Assembly (NCBI GenBank): GCA_905221605.1
Contig: CAJNDS010001846.1
Coordinates: 27,501-91,500 of the forward strand
DNA: 64,000 nucleotides
DNA from: Symbiodinium natans
Lineage: Eukaryota > Sar > Dinophyceae > Suessiales > Symbiodiniaceae
Direction of reading: 5' to 3'
This document shows, one piece after another, positions 25,861 to 36,782 of this stretch. The position numbers were made by a program, and so were the translations under genes. Position 1 is the first letter of the stretch. Every line of letters begins with the position of its first letter. The notes below the pieces were generated by a model. That model saw only the letters and a list, made by a program, of their open reading frames with translations, had not been told where the DNA came from and searched no databases.

Positions 25861-26145
25861 GCAAAAGCCACGACGTCCGCGAACCGCGGGAGGGTTTAGG
25901 GTTTAGGGCGATGCTGTATATGAAGCAGGGTTTATATTACTGTTTTTGGTGAGTGTATATAAGGTTCCTTTTTTTGGTGAGTGTATAATATACATGGTGT
26001 CCTTTTTGGGGGTACAAGAAGTACATACCCCACTTCATATGAATTTTGAAACGTTCCTTCATTGAAGGCGGAATGTTGGGGATGCTTACTTGGGGCCTGT
26101 GCACAGACAGTGTGCACCCCAGCCAAGAAAGTGTCAGTGTAGGTT

Positions 26146-26355
26146 TAGGGTTTAGGGTTCAGGGTTCAGGGTTCAGGGTTTAGGGTTCAGGGTTCAGGGT
26201 TCAGGGTTCAGGGTTCAGGGTTCAGGGTTCAGGGTTCAGGGTTCAGGGTTTAGGGTTTAGGGTTTAGGGTTTAGGGTTTAGGGTTTAGGGTTTAGGGTTT
26301 AGGGTTTAGGGTTTAGGGTTTAGGGTTTAGGGTTTAGGGTTTAGGGTTTAGGGTG
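26146..26355 (+). repeat. TTTAGGG/TTCAGGG array
   Basis: TTCAGGG units dominate 26155-26250 and TTTAGGG 26250-26355; about 29 units in all. Confidence 0.95.
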
Positions 26356-26376
26356 GGGTGGGGGTGGCGGTGGCAC

Positions 26377-26439
26377 CTCCATTGGTTGAGGAGGGTCCTC
26401 GCCCATTCTGGGCGTGAGAATACGGAGTATCTGGCTTTG
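26377..26439 (-). CDS. Candidate exon, 63 bp
   Basis: Reads KARYSVFSRPEWARTLLNQW with acceptor CTTACTGAG and donor GTGCCA. Its downstream intron begins with C-rich DNA leading into a long telomeric array. Confidence 0.5.
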
Positions 26440-26449
26440 CTCAGTAAGG

Positions 26450-26620
26450 GGTGTAAGGAAGGACCCCTAGAAGGGACCCTTCATCTTGTTCCCCGACATA
26501 ACCCCCACGTATACCTTATAGAGTCCCTGTATACCTAAGCAGTCCCTAAGTAAGCCCCCTAAAGACCTTTAAGGTTCCTTATAAGGGTCCCTCCTTTCGT
26601 GGTTTAGTCCCTTGAGCTCA
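26450..26620. mobile_element. AAGGAGGGACCC inverted-repeat family, copy 1
   Basis: AAGGAAGGACCCCTAGAAGGG through TCATCTTGTTCCC to AGGGTCCCTCCTTTCG. Other copies: 40687-40845, 41190-41335, 63840-63985. Confidence 0.65.
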
Positions 26621-26757
26621 TGACATAAGAGTAACCCTTAAAACCCAAAACCCTTGAGACCCGAAACCCCTACACCTCAACCACCCTAAGCCCTAAACCC
26701 TAAGCCCTAAACCCAAAACCCTAAGCCCTAAACCCTACACACTAAGGTCCCCCGCAC

Positions 26758-26788
26758 TTTCCGCCATCTGCCCAGGGCTCAGAATGAC
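26758..26788 (-). CDS. Candidate 31-bp exon with a very strong acceptor
   Basis: Reads VILSPGQMAE after acceptor CTTTTTCCCCACGCCCGCAG and before donor GTGCGG. Between a CCCTAAA and a TTTAGGG array. Confidence 0.4.
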
Positions 26789-27555
26789 CTGCGGGCGTGG
26801 GGAAAAAGGTGGAAGAGGCCGGAGGGTTTAGGGTTTAGGGTTTAGGGTTTAGGGTTCAGGGTTTAGGGTTTAGGGTTTAGGGTTTAGGGCTCCACCTTTG
26901 CTGTTCATGGGTTTTCGGGTTAGGGTTTTGGGATTTAGGGTTTAGGTTTTAGGGTTATGGTTTCGGGTTTAGGGTTTTAGGATTTTAAGGTTCATGGTTT
27001 AGGAATCAGAGGTTTTACGGTTTGGGGCTTGTGTTTTTGTTTTGGGTCAGGGCTTTAGGGTTTCGGGGTTGGGGATTGGAGGTTTCGGGGCTTGGAGGTT
27101 TGGAGTTTGGAGTTTGGAGTTGCTCGGGTTCAGGGTTGAGGGGTGGGGGATTCCAGAAACCATTGACATACATTGAGAATTGAGACTTAATCAGCCTAAG
27201 CCCTCAAGAACCCCTAACCTCTAAACCTTAAACCCTGATCCCGTAAAACTCAACCCCAAACCACAAACCTAAACTCTACGTAAACCCTAAGCGCCCATCC
27301 CGACACCCTGACCTCAACCCTGTTTTTACCTGACCCCAGAAGCCTAAACCCAGTCTCCCTCCCCCAGGGCTTAGGGTTTAGGGTTTGGGGTTCGGGCTGC
27401 TGGGAACAATAAGGATTTCGGACTGGGTTTAGGGGTTTAGGGGTTTAGGGGTTCGGGGCCTGGGGTTTGGGGTTTAAGGACTTTTTGCAGCTCAGCAGCG
27501 CGCCATCAAACCGATGGGGTCCAGGGGAAGGGGGAAGGGGTCCTACACGGCCGGA

Positions 27556-27636
27556 TCACTTGGTGGCTGTGAGAGCAGTCGCGTAGAAGCGAGCGATGCA
27601 GTAGACACTGTCCATCCACCTCAAAATCTCCGCCGA
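27556..27636 (-). CDS. Candidate exon, probable membrane helix
   Basis: Minus frame reading SAEILRWMDSVYCIARFYAT then ALTATK before a stop or a nearby GTGATC donor in another frame. High third-position GC. Acceptor not fixed. Confidence 0.4.
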   Translation of the reverse strand, partial: SAEILRWMDSVYCIARFYATALTATK

Positions 27637-28124
27637 GTTGTAAGGTTTGGGGCTTCGGGTTGTGGGCGCCCCAAGACCGAAAAGCCTTCAGATTGGGGAC
27701 TTTACCGCTTGCACCCCGGTTGTGGCCGTTGGCACCTTACACACTACTTCTGGGTTCATGGGTCACATGATAAGTGGGGAGCAACCGCAAAAAAGGGAAG
27801 TAATCACCTTTCCTTAATTCAGTTTTTTTGGGCAACGGGCACCGCCCCTGTGTTGATGTGGTCAGGAAATCTGCTTCACTACTGCCCGGCTACCACCCAT
27901 GACCCTTCAAAAACGTCGCATTACCCTAAACTTTGACTGAGGGTTGAGCTAAATCGCGGGCCCCTTTGGTTAAAGGAACTCAAAGGCCAAAGGCCTTGAG
28001 CATCCCAAAAGCAGGCGTGGACAAGATGGGCATGGAAGCTTGGCTAAGGTTTTGGGTTAAAGGTCTAGGGTTTAGGGTTTCAGGTCCTACGTCTCCCACG
28101 TTTGCCATGCAAAACCTGGGTCAG

Positions 28125-28272
28125 GGGGGGGGTTGGGGGGGGGGGAGGGGGGGGGGGGGTGGGGGGGGTTTGGGGGGGGGGGGGGGTTTGGGGGGGGGGT
28201 TTGGGGGGGGGGGGGGGTTGGAAGAATTGGGGAGGTGGGGGGGTTGGGGGGGGGGGGGGGGGGGGGGGGGGG
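28125..28272. repeat. Poly-G tract with T interruptions
   Basis: Nearly 150 bp of G-runs up to 20 bases. Strong G-quadruplex potential on the plus strand; also a likely place for assembly error. Confidence 0.9.
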
Positions 28273-28289
28273 CGGGTTTGGGTGGTTAT

Positions 28290-28580
28290 GTTACTCCAAT
28301 CATGCCCAAATGCAGCTTTTTGTTCATTTATACAACATGATGCAGAAGAATGTTTGACAGTTCGGGAACAAGACGCACTGTCACAAGCCTTTTGTGAACA
28401 TGCCCACATTACTGGACTGTTTCGCATTTCTGCCGTTGATCAAGTATACTGCAGAAGATATTTGATGTTTCTGCAACCAGACGCACTGTCACAAGTGTTC
28501 ATGCCGCTTGCGAACATGCCCAGAACACTGCTATATGCAGCGTTCTTGCCTCAACATAGATGGCCGCTGCCACAATTCAT
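28290..28580. other. Unique segment with a diverged internal duplication
   Basis: Two copies about 113 bp apart share GACGCACTGTCACAAG and a following GAACATGCCCA motif (28366-28405 and 28479-28525). Both strands have open frames across part of it. No family recognised; may be a decayed coding or retroelement-derived segment next to the poly-G tract. Confidence 0.4.
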
Positions 28581-28628
28581 GTAGCCAAAAACCAAAACAA
28601 AAACACTACCGCCATTTAAAAACACAAC

Positions 28629-28682
28629 TTTGCCCGCAGCTGCTGCGTGGGAAACTTTACATCTGTGTCTTGCAACTTGGTT
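28629..28682 (-). CDS. Candidate exon with strong splice sites
   Basis: Reads NQVARHRCKVSHAAAAGK, 18 codons in phase 0, with acceptor TTTTTTTCATCTTGCAG and donor GTTGTG. It lies in about 600 bp of unique DNA. Confidence 0.45.
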
Positions 28683-28979
28683 CTGCAAGATGAAAAAAAC
28701 ACACGTGCAAATTAGTGCCAGTGTTGCCCGAAGTAATCATTTTGCCTACGCCAGCAAACCCTCTGCAATGTCATTGTGTACTGAATCTAATAGGTCGTGG
28801 TGCAATCTACAAACCTTCTGCAAGTTCAAGATTTGCTAGTCCAACCCAGATCTGAGCACTCGCATCGAAAATGCGCGGCAGACGTCGTGGACGCAGCCAG
28901 GGTTTAGGATACATTTGCGGGGTGGTGTCCTGTATTACTATATTAAGTTACCTGCCAACCACAAAGTTCTGTTTGTTCA

Positions 28980-29062
28980 GTCGCCAAGCTGCGCGAGGCT
29001 TCGGAGGACCGCTACGGCGTCGTTGACGCCTCCGACGTAGAAAGCCGTGTACCTTGGCTTGG
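28980..29062. CDS. Candidate exon, strand unresolved
   Basis: Both strands are open and protein-like. Minus reads RYTAFYVGGVNDAVAVLRSL then AQLGD and a stop; plus reads VAKLREASEDRYGVVDASDV after a strong acceptor (CTGTTTGTTCAG). The minus reading would suit a terminal exon in line with the neighbouring genes; the plus reading has the better acceptor. Confidence 0.35.
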
Positions 29063-29084
29063 GACAGTCATAAGGTTTATCTTA

Positions 29085-29232
29085 GGATAGTTGCATGATC
29101 CCTTAGCGTGGGCCCTTAAAAGGGGACCCCTTATATGCCCCTTATAATATACCCAAAACCCAAGAGCCCTTACTTCAGAACCTGAGAAGGAAGGTAAGGG
29201 ACCCTCTTAAGGGACCATGTATCTGCCCTTGG
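29085..29232. mobile_element. GTAGTTGCATGGTCCC family, copy 2
   Basis: AGGATAGTTGCATGATCCC to GGGACCATGTATCTGCCC with the shared TTACTTCAGAACC block. Confidence 0.65.
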
Positions 29233-29599
29233 AGTTAAGGGCCCTAGACCCCTAACCCCGATAAAGGTTCATGGGTACCTTTCGTGGGGTGTTTATTAAA
29301 AACCCGAAGCCCTAAACACTAAACCCTAAACCCTAAACCTACACCCTAAACTCTAAACCAAACATACCCCAACCTCAGGGTTGGTTCAGGGCTTAGCGCC
29401 TGTTCAGGGCTTAGGGGTATTTACGGTTTAGGGTTTAGGCTAACCCTAAACCCTAGACCCTAGACCCTAAACCCTAAACCCTAAACCCCCGAAAGACCAT
29501 TCCTTAACCGAATCCCGAAGCTAATCCCCAAGCTTTTAACCTAGAACCATCTTGGGATCCCTAAACCTTAAACCCTAAACCCCAAAATTTGGGAACAGG

Positions 29600-29700
29600 G
29601 GTTTTTGATCCATTTCCATGTGGCAGGGGGCATGTTTTCATAGAGCGGATGTCCACTCCCGGTCATCCTAGCTTCCCTGAATCCCACCTCGGCCTCAGCC
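29600..29700 (-). CDS. Candidate exon
   Basis: Minus frame reading AEVGFREARMTGSGHPLYEN then MPPATWKWIKNP. Unique; acceptor may be GGGCTGAG. Boundaries approximate. Confidence 0.35.
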
Positions 29701-29986
29701 CGAAGGGCTTAGGGTTTAGGGTTTAGGGAATAGGGTTTAGGGTTTAGGGTTTCGGGTTAGTCCAACACTCTAAACCCACAACCCCTGTGGGCCCAGTCCA
29801 GATACCCGATGTCCCCGAAGCCCTGGACTGCTGTTAGTAGGGACTAAGGGAAAGCGTTGTACCTTATAGCCCCCTATAAAAACCCTCTGTGAGATTCCAT
29901 GCGGTACCTGATTTCCCTAAACCCTAAGCCCTAAACCCCAAACCCCAAACCCTAAATCCTGAACCCTAAGCAAGTCATTGAATGGC

Positions 29987-30043
29987 CGGCTGCAGAATGC
30001 GCATGACCAGGTACCGCATGCTCAGTCGTGCCGCCTGCAGCCA
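29987..30043 (-). CDS. Candidate exon, 19 codons
   Basis: Reads WLQAARLSMRYLVMRILQP with acceptor CCTCACTTTCAG and a GC donor. Helical, partly hydrophobic; could be a later exon of the MAPEG-like gene. Confidence 0.4.
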
Positions 30044-30419
30044 CTGAAAGTGAGGTTTGGGGTTTAGGGTTTAGGGTTTAAGGTGTATTGACTAAATCCC
30101 ACTAAAGCCTCAACCCTGAACTGGAAAAATGTTTGAACCCACAGCGCCAAACCTCAACCCTGATACCCCAAACCCTAAACCTGGAGATTTCGGAATCGCA
30201 AGGCTCTGACTTGTTTGGGTTTAGGGTCTTGGGTTTAGGATTTAGGGCTGCAGACTGTCCCCCTCCAGCCCTTGTGACCCTGTTAGGTAGCTGCACCTTC
30301 CACTTGGGATTTAGGGTTTAGGGAGGGGGTCAAGCCTCACAGCTTGGATCGATTTCAGTTTCAGGTTCCGGAGTTTTCTGGAGTCCGGCTTCATATGAGT
30401 TCCGTTTTAAAACCTCAGG

Positions 30420-30500
30420 AGAAAAAAAGCCTCCAAACATCTTTTAAGGCAGCATATAGTAGCCCGCGAGCTGCCCTCATCCGCTTTGGTATGTTGTTTC
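30420..30500 (-). CDS. Candidate exon
   Basis: Minus-strand frame reading NNIPKRMRAARGLLYAALKD before a GTTTGG donor. Possible acceptor CCAAAG lies inside the stretch. Unique sequence. Confidence 0.35.
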
Positions 30501-31384
30501 CGTTACCCGGATTAGTCACCCTAAACCCTAAACCCTAAACCCTGAACCCTGAACCCTGAACCCTAAACCCTAAACCCTTCTTTTGCCCGATTCCCCCCAA
30601 CCCTCGCCCTCTAGCCACCCTGCCCCCAACCCGTTTAGGGTTTGGGGTTTAGGGTTTAGGGTTTCGGGTTTCGGGTTTAGGGTTAGGGTTTAGGGTTTAG
30701 GGTTTAGGGTTTAGGGTTTAGGGTTTAGGGTTTAGGGTTTAGGGTTTAGGGTGTACAGAAACCCCGAAATTGTTGGGGGAGGGGGGGCGGGCCTTGATAC
30801 CAACGCGAGTGCAACATGAAGAGAGGGTTTAGGGTGTTGGGGTTTAGGGTTGAGGGTTAGTCTTAGGTACCCTCACGAAAAAAGCTCCCTAAGAGCTTTG
30901 CCCGGAGATGCAAAACCCGAGCAATGCTCGGTTGCTTTCCTCGAGGCCAACGCTCCTTCTAGTTTTGGATGCCCCAACAGGGCCCCTAAACCCTGAACGC
31001 TAAACCCTAAAGCCTAAAGCCTAAACCCTCAACCCCTAAACCCCTAAACCCTAGACCCTAAACCCCGCAACCCCCTTCAGAAGCTCATGGTACCAGCAAA
31101 GCGCCGGCCTCCAAAGGCTTCGCTTTCTGAAGCCTGACTTGCAGGTACTTGCAGTGTAGGGTTTCTGCCTTGGACCCTTAAGGTTGTACCCTTGGGTTTT
31201 GGGGTTCCTGTTTATGGATCCCTAAGGGAATATAAGGACCGTATTAGGAGTGTAGTCAGGGAACCTGTAGGGGTGCAACCTTAGTGGTCCGAGTCTGCAT
31301 CCCTTGATACTTGCAGGTTCCGGGCAGTTTGCGACTGATTCTTCGGGTCAACGATTTAGGGTTTATAGGGCTTATGGGGTGTTT

Positions 31385-31617
31385 AGAACCTAAACCCTAA
31401 ACCCTAAACCCTAAACCCTAAACCCTAAACCCTAAGCCCTAAGCCCTAAGCCCTAAGCCCTAAGCCCTAAGCCCGAAGCCCGAAGCCCTAAACCCTAAAC
31501 CCTAAACCCTAAACCCTAAACCCCTAAACCCCTAAACCCCTAAACCCTAAACCCTAAACCCTAAACCCTAAACCCTAAACCCTAAACCCTAAACCCTAAA
31601 CCCTAAACCCTAAACCC
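31385..31617 (-). repeat. CCCTAAA array with CCCTAAG and CCCCTAAA blocks
   Basis: Blocks of CCCTAAA, then CCCTAAGC, then CCCCTAAA, then CCCTAAA again. It ends just below the MAPEG-like exon. Confidence 0.9.
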
Positions 31618-31673
31618 TTACAGGCTTTTACCGTCTAGGAGTCTAGGGTCCTGGGCAGGTTCTAAGGCTATTC

Positions 31674-31731
31674 GAGGCGCTTGCAAAGGATCACGGCCGC
31701 GGCGAAGGCCGGAAAGCTCTCCAAGGCATTC
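31674..31731 (-). CDS. Exon with MAPEG-like signature
   Basis: A 58-bp exon reading NALESFPAFAAAVILCKRL, with acceptor CCCTTAAG and a GA donor. The pattern Asn-x-x-Glu-x-x-Pro followed by a hydrophobic helix matches the MAPEG family (membrane proteins of eicosanoid and glutathione metabolism), where this segment starts transmembrane helix 2. The exon lies between two long telomeric arrays of opposite orientation. The other exons of the gene were not securely placed; candidates lie at 30.0 and 29.0 kb. Confidence 0.5.
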
Positions 31732-32539
31732 CTTAAGGGCTTTCGGGGCTTTTGAGGGTTTAGGGTTTAAGGTTTAGGGTTTAGGGTTTAGGGTTCAGGG
31801 CTTAGGGGTTTGGGTTATTGGGGGCTTTAGGGCTTCAGGGCTTTAGGGTTTTTAGGGATTTGGAGTTCTTTAGGGCTTTCGTGTGTTTTAGGGTGTGGAT
31901 GGAGCTCAGGGTTTAGGGGGCTTGGGCTTCGGTTCTCTATGTGAGACCCCCAACCCTAAACCCCAAACCCTAAAGCCTAAACCCCAAACCGTAAACCCTA
32001 GGCCCCAAACCCTAAACCCTAAACTCTAAACCCTAAACCCTAAACTCTAAACCCTAAACCAACCCTAAACCCTAACCCCTAAACCCTAAACCCTAAACCC
32101 CAAACCCTAATAGCCTAAACCCTAACCCCTAAACCCAAAGCCCTAAACCCTGAACCCGACTGCCAGGGTGCAGATGGCAAGCGAGGCACCTCTGCATGAG
32201 CTTCCTGCAAGGTACGGTTCAATCGGGTCCTTAAGGGAGGGTTTAGGGTTTAGGGTTTAGGGTTTAGGGTTTAGGGTTTAGGGTTTAGGGTTTAGGGTTT
32301 AGGGTTTAGGGCTTAGGGCTTAGGGCTTAGGGTTTAGGGTTTAGGGTTTAGGGTTTAGTGTTTAGGGTTTAGCTAACGGGTTCACTTGCAGGGACTCTTT
32401 TTCGGGTTTTAGCGCAGCTGAGGTGCAGACACTGTTTAGTTGCTCAGGGCTTAGGGCTGGTGAATAGTGTGGCCTGCATGCTATTTCCCTATGACGCTAC
32501 TGATCCCTGGCCTGGTGTGTAGGTGGATGCCACTTATCT

Positions 32540-32770
32540 CAAAAATCCTGCTTGATCACATAGTGCTTGGAAACATAAGGATCCACGATCAGGCAAGATA
32601 CTGAGCCTCTGTACCAACTGCAGCACTTCGTCTACACCACTGAACATGGACCACAAAGTGGAATGACTCCAGCTCGTACAGCGGAACTTGCTGCATTACC
32701 ATTGCAGCCAGCCAGTCGCAGAAGCACGACGTGTGTCAAGCTGTGCAAAATGCACAGGAGAAAATCCAGG
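32540..32770 (-). CDS. Unique coding-like segment
   Basis: About 230 bp without telomeric units in which two overlapping minus frames look protein-like, one reading CFCDWLAAMVMQQVPLYELE then SFHFVVHVQWCRRSAAVG, another MFSGVDEVLQLVQRLSILPD. Which is translated depends on splice sites not resolved here. Family unknown. Confidence 0.35.
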
Positions 32771-34019
32771 TCAACCAGAGTCATGACTACAAGTCCTTTA
32801 CATAAAGGCACTGGACTTCAGTATTGAAAGGGTGTTACAAAGCTTTCGAGAGTTCTTTTGGCTTTAGGCTTCAGGGTTCAGGGTTTACCGGGTTTAGGGT
32901 CTGGGATACAGCATGAAGGCTCAAGACGGGTTTAGGGAACCTTATGGAAGCTTTAGGGAGTAGGTGGGGAGTACTGGGGGGACCTTGGGTTACTTAAGAA
33001 CCCTATAAGCAAGGGAAGCTTTAAAGGCGGGGTTTGGGGTTTAGGGGTTTGAGTCGACTAGGGGTCAGGGTTTGAATAGGGCTTTAAACCCTAAACTTTA
33101 GGTTTTTGAGGCTTTGATTTGGGGGTTAAGGTTTGAATGGGGTTCAGAGGTTTGAGGTAAACTAGGGTTTCAATAACCCTACGCTTTAGGGTTTGAGGGT
33201 GTAATGTGGGGTTTAGGGTTTAAACTGGATTAGGGTCAAGGGTTTGAATAGGGTTCAGGATTTGGGGATGCAATAGGGTTCTAATTCCTACCAAAAATCT
33301 AACAACACTACTGTAGGCAATTACAACTGTACGTATAACTGTACTTATAACCATATTAGAGCACTGAAGGGCCTTATAAGTACAGACATCAGTACAGCTA
33401 TAATTGGTTAATAAGTACCATGAAACTCCAAGCAGGGCGCACAGAACCCTTCTCCACGAGCCCAATGCCCTAAATGATATTTTTGGTTTCGGGCTTAGGG
33501 TTTAAGCTTCTGTCATGAAGCGGTTTAGGGCCTTGGATAGACCTTATACCATTCATAAGGGCTTGGCAACCCTAAATCCTAAACCCTAAAACCTAAACCC
33601 TAAACCCTAAACCGAACTTGGGGTTTTGGATGTGCTTCAAAACATTCAGTGCTTTGGGTCAGGATGCACCTTTTAAACCATTAAGGGTCAAGGTTCAGGA
33701 GGGAGGACATACGTTACATGAAACGAGGATCAAAATAGAATTTTCGTTGTAGGAATATACCGTAACCCAAAACGTACGTAGAAGCCTGAACCCATAACCC
33801 TAAACCCTAAACCCCATACGTAGGACGTAGGAGCATTGGGCTTTCTGGCGTATAACATTCAAGGGAAGGAGTGCCACCAACGATCTGCCCAGCTTCTATA
33901 AACCCTAAACCCTAAACCCTAAACCCCAAACCCTAATCCCCAAACCCCAAACCCCAAACCCCAAACCCCAAACCCCAAACCCTAAACCCGAAACCCTAAA
34001 CCCTAAACCCCTCCCTTAA

Positions 34020-34270
34020 GAACCCCCCCATACTTCCTGCGTGGGCCGAACTGCTCCAGATCCGTGGTGCGCGGCTCCCGGTTGTTGTAGTCAGAAATCC
34101 TCCGTGGACTCCAGAGGTTTAGGGTTTAGGGTTTAGGGTTTAGGGTTTAGGGTTTAGGGTCAGAAATCCTCCATGGCTGCGTGCTTTGGGATGCACACGT
34201 GCCAGGGGCTCCTTGCGCGAAAGCCTAAACGCCACCATGCCTCTAATTGAGGAGTTCTACAAACAGCAGA
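34020..34270 (-). CDS. Two candidate exon parts separated by a telomeric array
   Basis: The upstream part (34170-34253) follows a strong acceptor (TTTTCTGCTGTTTGTAG) and is open; the downstream part (34024-34108) reads ISDYNNREPRTTDLEQFGPR in another frame. Between them lies a short TTTAGGG array flanked by copies of the same 17-base sequence (GTCAGAAATCCTCC.TGG at 34092 and 34160). The arrangement resembles insertion of the array into an exon with target duplication. Confidence 0.4.
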
Positions 34271-34749
34271 AAAGACCTTATTTATCACGGTTCGCAGAAT
34301 CGACTCTACGAGAGCAGTTGTAAAACAAGAACAAAAACCCACATCTCCCAATTCCTATGTTGCAGGAGTGTAAGAGAACCCTAAACCCTAAACCATTCCA
34401 TTCGGGCCTAGGGTTCAAGGTTCAGAACTCAAGGAAATCACACCCTAGGTTCCCCAGTAGCCAAGGACCTAGGAAAGGAGGAAGGTATCTTGGGGAAAAT
34501 GTAGCAAGAGCCTCGCCGACTCAGCTGCCAAAAAAAAAAGGTGGATGCACTACACAGAAGATGCCACGGGAGGCCCTAGACTTTGGACGCTAAGCCGGGA
34601 TGCCCACGAAGCTCCTGAAACGCTGGAACCCCAAAACTTACGTAGCAACTCCTGCGCCCCAAAATATGCCCCAAATGAGGCCCCTTAAAGCCCTAAACAC
34701 AAAACCTGACACCCTAAACCCCCAAAATGCCCTAAAACCCTCCAGAATC

Positions 34750-34840
34750 AAAGGCGGTCCCCGTCTTGGAGAGGATGAGCCCCCCTTTGATGAAGTGTGG
34801 CACCTCAGCTTCATCATGCCGTGCCATGATGAAGGATTAG
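34750..34840 (-). CDS. Candidate exon
   Basis: Minus-strand frame reading FIMARHDEAEVPHFIKGGLI then LSKTGTAFDSGG; unique sequence. Splice sites were not fixed. The plus strand is also open here. Confidence 0.35.
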
Positions 34841-35221
34841 GGTTTAGGGTTTAGGGTTTGGGGTTTAGGGTTTAGGGTTTAGGGTGTAGGGTTGAGGATT
34901 GACGCTTGGGTTGCAACAGAGCGTTCATGGGCAGTGGTTCTGAGCAGGGATTTTAGTCCACATGGCTACAGTTTTCCGACTCACTTCCCATGAGCCTCCA
35001 AGTAACCCTGAGCCCTAAACCCGAAACCCTAAACCCCAAACCCTAGACCCTAAACCCTGCGCCCTCCATCCTAAACCCTAAACCCTAAACCCTAAATCCT
35101 AAAGCCTAATCCCTAAACCTAAACCCTAAACCTAAACCCTAAACCCTAAACCCTAAACCCAAAACCCAAAACCCTAAACCCTAACCCTAAACCTAAACCC
35201 CAAACCCTGCACCCTGGACCC

Positions 35222-35300
35222 GTTTTGGAAGGCTTGGAGACCAATGTTAGGGGGCCATTTACATGGAACGGGTATTCAGCGTAGCTTACTGATAATAGCA
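35222..35300 (-). CDS. Candidate exon
   Basis: Minus-strand frame reading SVSYAEYPFHVNGPLTLVSK then PSKTG, followed by a GT donor. Acceptor is CAGTAAG or TTATCAG. Unique sequence between element-rich stretches. Confidence 0.35.
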
Positions 35301-35309
35301 GAATAATAA

Positions 35310-35402
35310 CTACAACAGCAGAATAGTAATAATAATAATAATAAAAATAATATTAGTAATAATAATAATAGTAATAATAATAATACTAACAGTAGAATAA
35401 TA
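35310..35402. repeat. AAT trinucleotide-rich segment
   Basis: AATAATAATA runs interrupted by AGTAGAAT; no coding potential. Confidence 0.85.
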
Positions 35403-35589
35403 TCAAGAACAGCCATGGTTTGGGGCTTAGGTGTTTAGCGCTTAGGGCTTGGGTCTTAAGGCTTAGGGTTTTTAGGGTTTAGGGTTTGGGGTTTGGGGTT
35501 TAGGGTTTAGGGTTTAGGGTTAGGTTTTAGGGTTTAGGGTTTAGGGTTTAGGGTTTAGGGTTTAGGGTTAAATCCCTGTGGCCCTCCTC

Positions 35590-35656
35590 TCTGCCGCGCC
35601 GCGTAGGCCACGACCCACACGGCGGGGATGGTCACCAAGGCCGGCAGGAACATATC
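35590..35656 (-). CDS. Candidate exon, probable membrane segment
   Basis: Reads DMFLPALVTIPAVWVVAYAA then RQ after acceptor GTGTGAAG. The 3' splice boundary is not fixed. The hydrophobic run of about 18 residues suggests a transmembrane helix. Confidence 0.4.
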
Positions 35657-35788
35657 CTTCACACGCCCGCACCACAAACCCGAAACCTAAACACCAGATA
35701 TCTAAACAGTACTCAACCCTGACTCAACCCTAAACCCGACATACAGCCCTAAAGTCTACACCCTGTAGAGGCCCCCGGAGCCCTAAAC

Positions 35789-35870
35789 CCCAGGAACTGG
35801 TCCTTCATGACTCGCATGAGGGCCTCCTGGGCGGTGTGGATGCAGCACGCCAACCGGAGCCGGGCTTTTG
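35789..35870 (-). CDS. Candidate exon, 82 bp
   Basis: Reads KARLRLACCIHTAQEALMRV then MKDQFL with acceptor AGGCTCAG; the donor is GTTTAGG, i.e. the first unit of a telomeric stretch. Amphipathic helix pattern. Confidence 0.5.
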
Positions 35871-36062
35871 CTGAGCCTAGTATAGGGTCCTTGAGGGAGG
35901 CGGGTTCACGAGGTTACGTACCCCCCCTGAAAACCCCCCTCCCTTAAGGAGCTCTTGTAAGGTTTGCGGGTCCGGGCTTACTCTGAGGGTTCGGATACTG
36001 AGCCCCAAAACCCTACAGACCCTTAAGACCCTTAAACCTTAAACCCTAAACTCTAAAGCCAC

Positions 36063-36111
36063 TGGCAGCTCCACCGACTTCGACTGCTGGGAATTGGGCT
36101 TGAGGCTTTGG
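36063..36111 (-). CDS. Candidate exon with strong acceptor
   Basis: Reads QSLKPNSQQSKSVELP between acceptor CTGCTTTTCAG and donor GTGGCT. Likely part of the gene starting at 36500, although phase with that exon does not match directly. Confidence 0.45.
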
Positions 36112-36225
36112 CTGAAAAGCAGGTCAGCAGCCCTTAACCCTAAACTCCCAACACTCAGTGACGTCTATACTATACAGTTTAGGGTTCAGGGCTTAGGGTA
36201 ACTGTTATGAACGTTTGGGGCTTAT

Positions 36226-36356
36226 CTACTAATTGCTTAAGAACATCCCAAAATTAACAAATATTCTTCCTTATAAGTATCTTGGGATTATTGTTTCTAC
36301 TTGTTTTTTTTTTTTTTTTGGGGGGGGGGGGAGGGGCGGTCGTAAGCAACCAGTAG
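36226..36356. mobile_element. GCTTAAGAACCCC family, copy 2
   Basis: CTACTAATTGCTTAAGAAC to GTAAGCAACCAGTAG with the internal TTCTTCCTTATAAG block and T-run/G-run. Confidence 0.65.
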
Positions 36357-36430
36357 TTTAGGGTTTAGGGTTTAGGGTTTAGGGTTTAGGGTTTAGGGTT
36401 AGTTATAGGGGGTTTGCGGTGGTCCTGCAC

Positions 36431-36500
36431 CCGCTGCTGCATCGATGGCGGCAGCCTCGCCATCGTCTGCATCAGCCAGGCGGGGGGAGCCTGCCGACAT
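36431..36500 (-). CDS. Candidate first exon with start codon
   Basis: Starts ATG and reads MSAGSPRLADADDGEAAAID then AAA, ending at a GTGCAG donor. The Met, the Ala/Asp-rich N-terminus and the high third-position GC suggest the start of a gene that runs to lower coordinates. A telomeric array and an inverted-repeat element with an internal telomeric array lie just upstream. Confidence 0.4.
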
Positions 36501-36592
36501 TCGAAGGGTAGTTATGTAGGGGGTTTAGGGTTTAGGGTTTAGGGTTTAGGGTTTAGGGTTTAGGGTTTAGGGTTGAGGGTTTAGGGATATTG

Positions 36593-36782
36593 GGGTAGTT
36601 GCATCGTCCCTTAGTATGGGCCCTGGAAGGGGACTCCTTACGTACCCCTTCTATACCCGAGGGCCCAGACTTCAGAACCCTTTTAGAGGTTTAGGGTTTA
36701 GGGTTTAGGGTTTAGGGTTTAGGGTTTAGGGTTTAGGGTTTAGGGTTTAGGGTTTAAGGTCCCGTGAAACTACCCTTAGAGA
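36593..36782. mobile_element. GTAGTTGCATGGTCCC family copy split by a telomeric array
   Basis: The left part runs to CAGAACCCTTTTAGAGG, then a TTTAGGG array (36689-36765), then the right terminus TCCCGTGAAACTACCC. Intact copies have no array at this point. Confidence 0.7.

Noticed and set aside
28080-28584. Gly-rich frames across the poly-G tract
   Set aside because: Homopolymer artefact; only sequence beyond 28290 is considered.
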